Positions 62,179 to 64,000 of a DNA stretch of 64,000 nt are shown here, one piece after another (position 1 is the stretch's first letter; every line of letters starts with the position of its first letter). The notes beneath the pieces are model-generated. The model was not told the origin of the DNA and did not search any database. It saw nothing but the letters and a program-made list of their open reading frames with translations. The DNA is from Ptychodera flava (taxonomy: Eukaryota; Hemichordata; Enteropneusta; Ptychoderidae): assembly GCF_041260155.1 (NCBI RefSeq), contig NC_091947.1, forward strand, positions 27,551,615 through 27,615,614, in the 5' to 3' direction. The position numbers were made by a program, and so were the translations under genes.

Positions 62179-63973
62179 CCAGATTTCTAGGTTATCTTTG
62201 AGTACCTTTGCATTGAACACAATTGGAACTGATTTGGGATAATTGGATTTTCATATTTTTCAAATTTCTCAAAAATGTTAGGTGCCCTAAAGCTGAACGT
62301 TGCGATATTACAAATTACTCATAAAAAAAGTGAAGTGTGTAACTTAAACAGAAAAGTAGCTGAACTTACATTTGCAGATCAAATAGACATTACTTCACCG
62401 TCAAATTATCCCAAATTAGTTCCAATCGTGTTATTGATAGGTAACCTCGACTTACTCCAAGTCTGTTGGCATTAAAGTATCAAAACATAGTAGACTGTTG
62501 CTTGGCCCAGCCAGTAACTCAGCTGCCGAGAAAAGCCAAGTGACTAGCGGCCAGTATATGCGTAACCTTTAATACTCCTAAAAGCAACATAAACGATCGA
62601 TCACGGGGTTGTTTGGGCTACGGCCTCAGGAAGACTAGAACGGGACCTCATACTGTTTGTACACTGCTTATATCACTCAGACCATGGGGATAGCAGCGGA
62701 GACCCAATACAACCTCAATGGAGGGTCCTCTGATGAAAGTAACCGATTTTCCTTTATTATCCACAGCCCCAACGATCAAAACACCGAATACCACGCTAGA
62801 CCATATAGCTGGATCTGAGATGTATCTGTTCTGCAAGTCTCATGGGGTGCCCACCCCTAAAATGGCCTGGTTCCAGGGTGATGAAGAGTTGCCCGGCGAT
62901 AATGAAAACGTTCAGTTGCAACTGATCAGAGGCAACGAACGAAATGAAATGATCGCCTACCTGATCGTAAGTACTCTTGCTCTCATACTTGTGACAGAAA
63001 AAAAATGTTTTCCATGCTAGCTTTCACATAGGCAGTACTGCTCCTGTTCTGAAAAAATGGCGACTATCTGCTATGGAGAACAGCAAAGAACAAGCAAAGG
63101 TGAAAATGTCACCATCTCCATGTCGTATTTTAATCAGACTACCGCTCCACCCCTGTTACCAGGGTTCTGTGACCTAAGTGCTGTTAAACTTATTGTTTGT
63201 GTGTGGATGCTGTTTACACAGATTCATGAGAATACAATAACCTAGAATTTATATTCATAGCGAGTTGCCCGAAATTTGTATGCGCATTCAGATGGCGACA
63301 AAATGCAGACCACAGAACAACGCAGAAGATACGGCTTTGTGTTGGATATTTTTCATATCATAGAAGAAATAATATTCAATTTTTCCCAGATCTAACATGG
63401 GTAACATGATTTTCTTTTTTACGTTTTCTCCACCCAACATCAGTTCATCGAACTGCGTCCAATCGATGCCGGAGAATACACCTGCACGGCAACAAATTCT
63501 GAAGGCGACGCCAAAGAAACTATTACGCTCAATGTTGCTCAAAACTACAAAACTGGTAAGTATGGCCTTGCCCGTAAAGCTAACCCGTGCCCATGAGTTA
63601 ATTTCAGTTAGATATCCCAAAATACTGTCTTTCATAAAAAAAATCTCCATAAATGATAAGTTATCAGTTATGGGTAAAATATTAAGTACGTGAACGATTG
63701 TAACAAAGTAACACATCTACAGTTGTGGCATTTGCCATATTGTGCTCAAGGATATGATGCCGATTGGTTTCATCATTTGTGTTTAATAGTCGTTACTCTA
63801 AATTTAATCCTTCCAGTGTGTGATGTATGATAACCTCTTATTTTCCTGTGAACCACCGTTTATGTGGCAAAAAAATTGTTTTGCCGGTACCATGCCTTCA
63901 GGGAATCACAAGGGGTGTGTGGACCCAGCACGTTCACTAACTTCTCTGTACCATTTCTTTTTCAGAACTTTGA
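60723..63973 (+). CDS. IGFBP7-like protein B (IB-Kazal-Ig, C-terminal KTEL), tandem paralogue of A
   Basis: Exons are 60723-61149, 62767-62966, 63444-63555 and 63966-63973, with phases 1, 0, 1 exactly as in paralogue A, giving 248 residues. It has a signal peptide (about 1-16), an IB domain starting CPPCKKEDC with DCGCCFVC, a Kazal-like domain with LCGSDDVDY, and an Ig domain with APTIKTPN, MYLFCKSHGVPTPKMAW, ELPGDNENVQ and PIDAGEYTCTATNSEGDA. It ends NYKTEL. Both copies share the GVPTPK, ELPGDN and PIDSG/PIDAG segments. The terminal coding segment ends 27 bases before the window end, so its 3' untranslated region is not seen. Confidence 0.92.
61809..62195. repeat. Inverted repeat around (CAA)n / (GTT)n tracts, in intron 1 of gene B
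   Basis: GAAATCTGGTTGTTGTTGTT near 61817 is mirrored near 62190, with both arms including GTTTGTATTGTT. The right arm has expanded to long CAA runs (62070-62178). Confidence 0.65.
62217..62431. mobile_element. MITE with ACACAATTGGAACTGATTTG termini, copy 2, in intron 1 of gene B
   Basis: Same family as 24551-24706, with about 60 bp of extra interior. The right end TTAGTTCCAATCGTGT mirrors the left. Confidence 0.7.
63966..63973 (+). CDS. Terminal coding segment of gene B: completes KTEL
   Basis: Acceptor CTTTTTCAG ends at 63965. AA CTT TGA gives Glu-Leu-stop in the same phase as in gene A. The codons differ from A (GAA CTT against GAG CTC) while the residues are the same, which suggests selection on the protein end. 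Confidence 0.8.
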
Positions 63974-64000
63974 GGGCGCAAGACCTGGTTGTGTGGTAGT

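Overview
The window is animal nuclear DNA. It is AT-rich, its genes are split by GT-AG introns, it carries many decayed transposons, and it encodes animal protein families (a LYAR zinc-finger nucleolar protein and IGFBP7-type IB-Kazal-Ig proteins). The repeat types (pearl/DINE-like elements with a GTCT tract, long-TIR foldbacks, pogo-like and Harbinger-like elements) suit a marine invertebrate such as a hemichordate, echinoderm, lancelet or mollusc. The species cannot be fixed from this sequence alone.

Four genes can be assembled exon by exon with matching splice phases. (1) Plus strand, 15426-24110: a four-exon gene for a predicted secreted protein of 1011 residues. From residue 58 to the end it looks like a bacterial VioB/RebD/StaD-type iminophenylpyruvate dimer synthase with a ferritin-like domain. 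It is the most unusual object in the window. (2) Minus strand, 45542-32636: a seven-coding-exon LYAR orthologue of 527 residues. (3) and (4) Plus strand, 52684-55471 and 60723-63973: two tandem paralogues with signal peptide, IGFBP N-terminal domain, Kazal-like domain and Ig domain. They share the same exon-phase pattern, and both end in KTEL through an 8-nt terminal coding segment.

The remainder is repeats. 1-15425 holds a tandem duplication with palindromic MITEs, a mariner-like foldback, an array of a diverged unit with an ORF1-like coiled-coil remnant, a pearl/Helentron-like element and a Mutator-like element. The introns of the VioB-like gene carry a second pearl-like element and a decayed LINE reverse transcriptase. 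24111-32635 has microsatellites, a nearly perfect 142-bp inverted repeat and a long decayed LINE. LYAR introns carry a Harbinger-like element with a 43-G run and a pogo-like element with a CAGGG-terminus element nested in it. 46295-48660 is a cluster of foldback elements, three of which have 9-10 bp target-site duplications. No rRNA gene, functional tRNA gene or CRISPR array was seen.

The four genes show no sign of acting in one pathway. The only functional grouping is the tandem IGFBP7-like pair.
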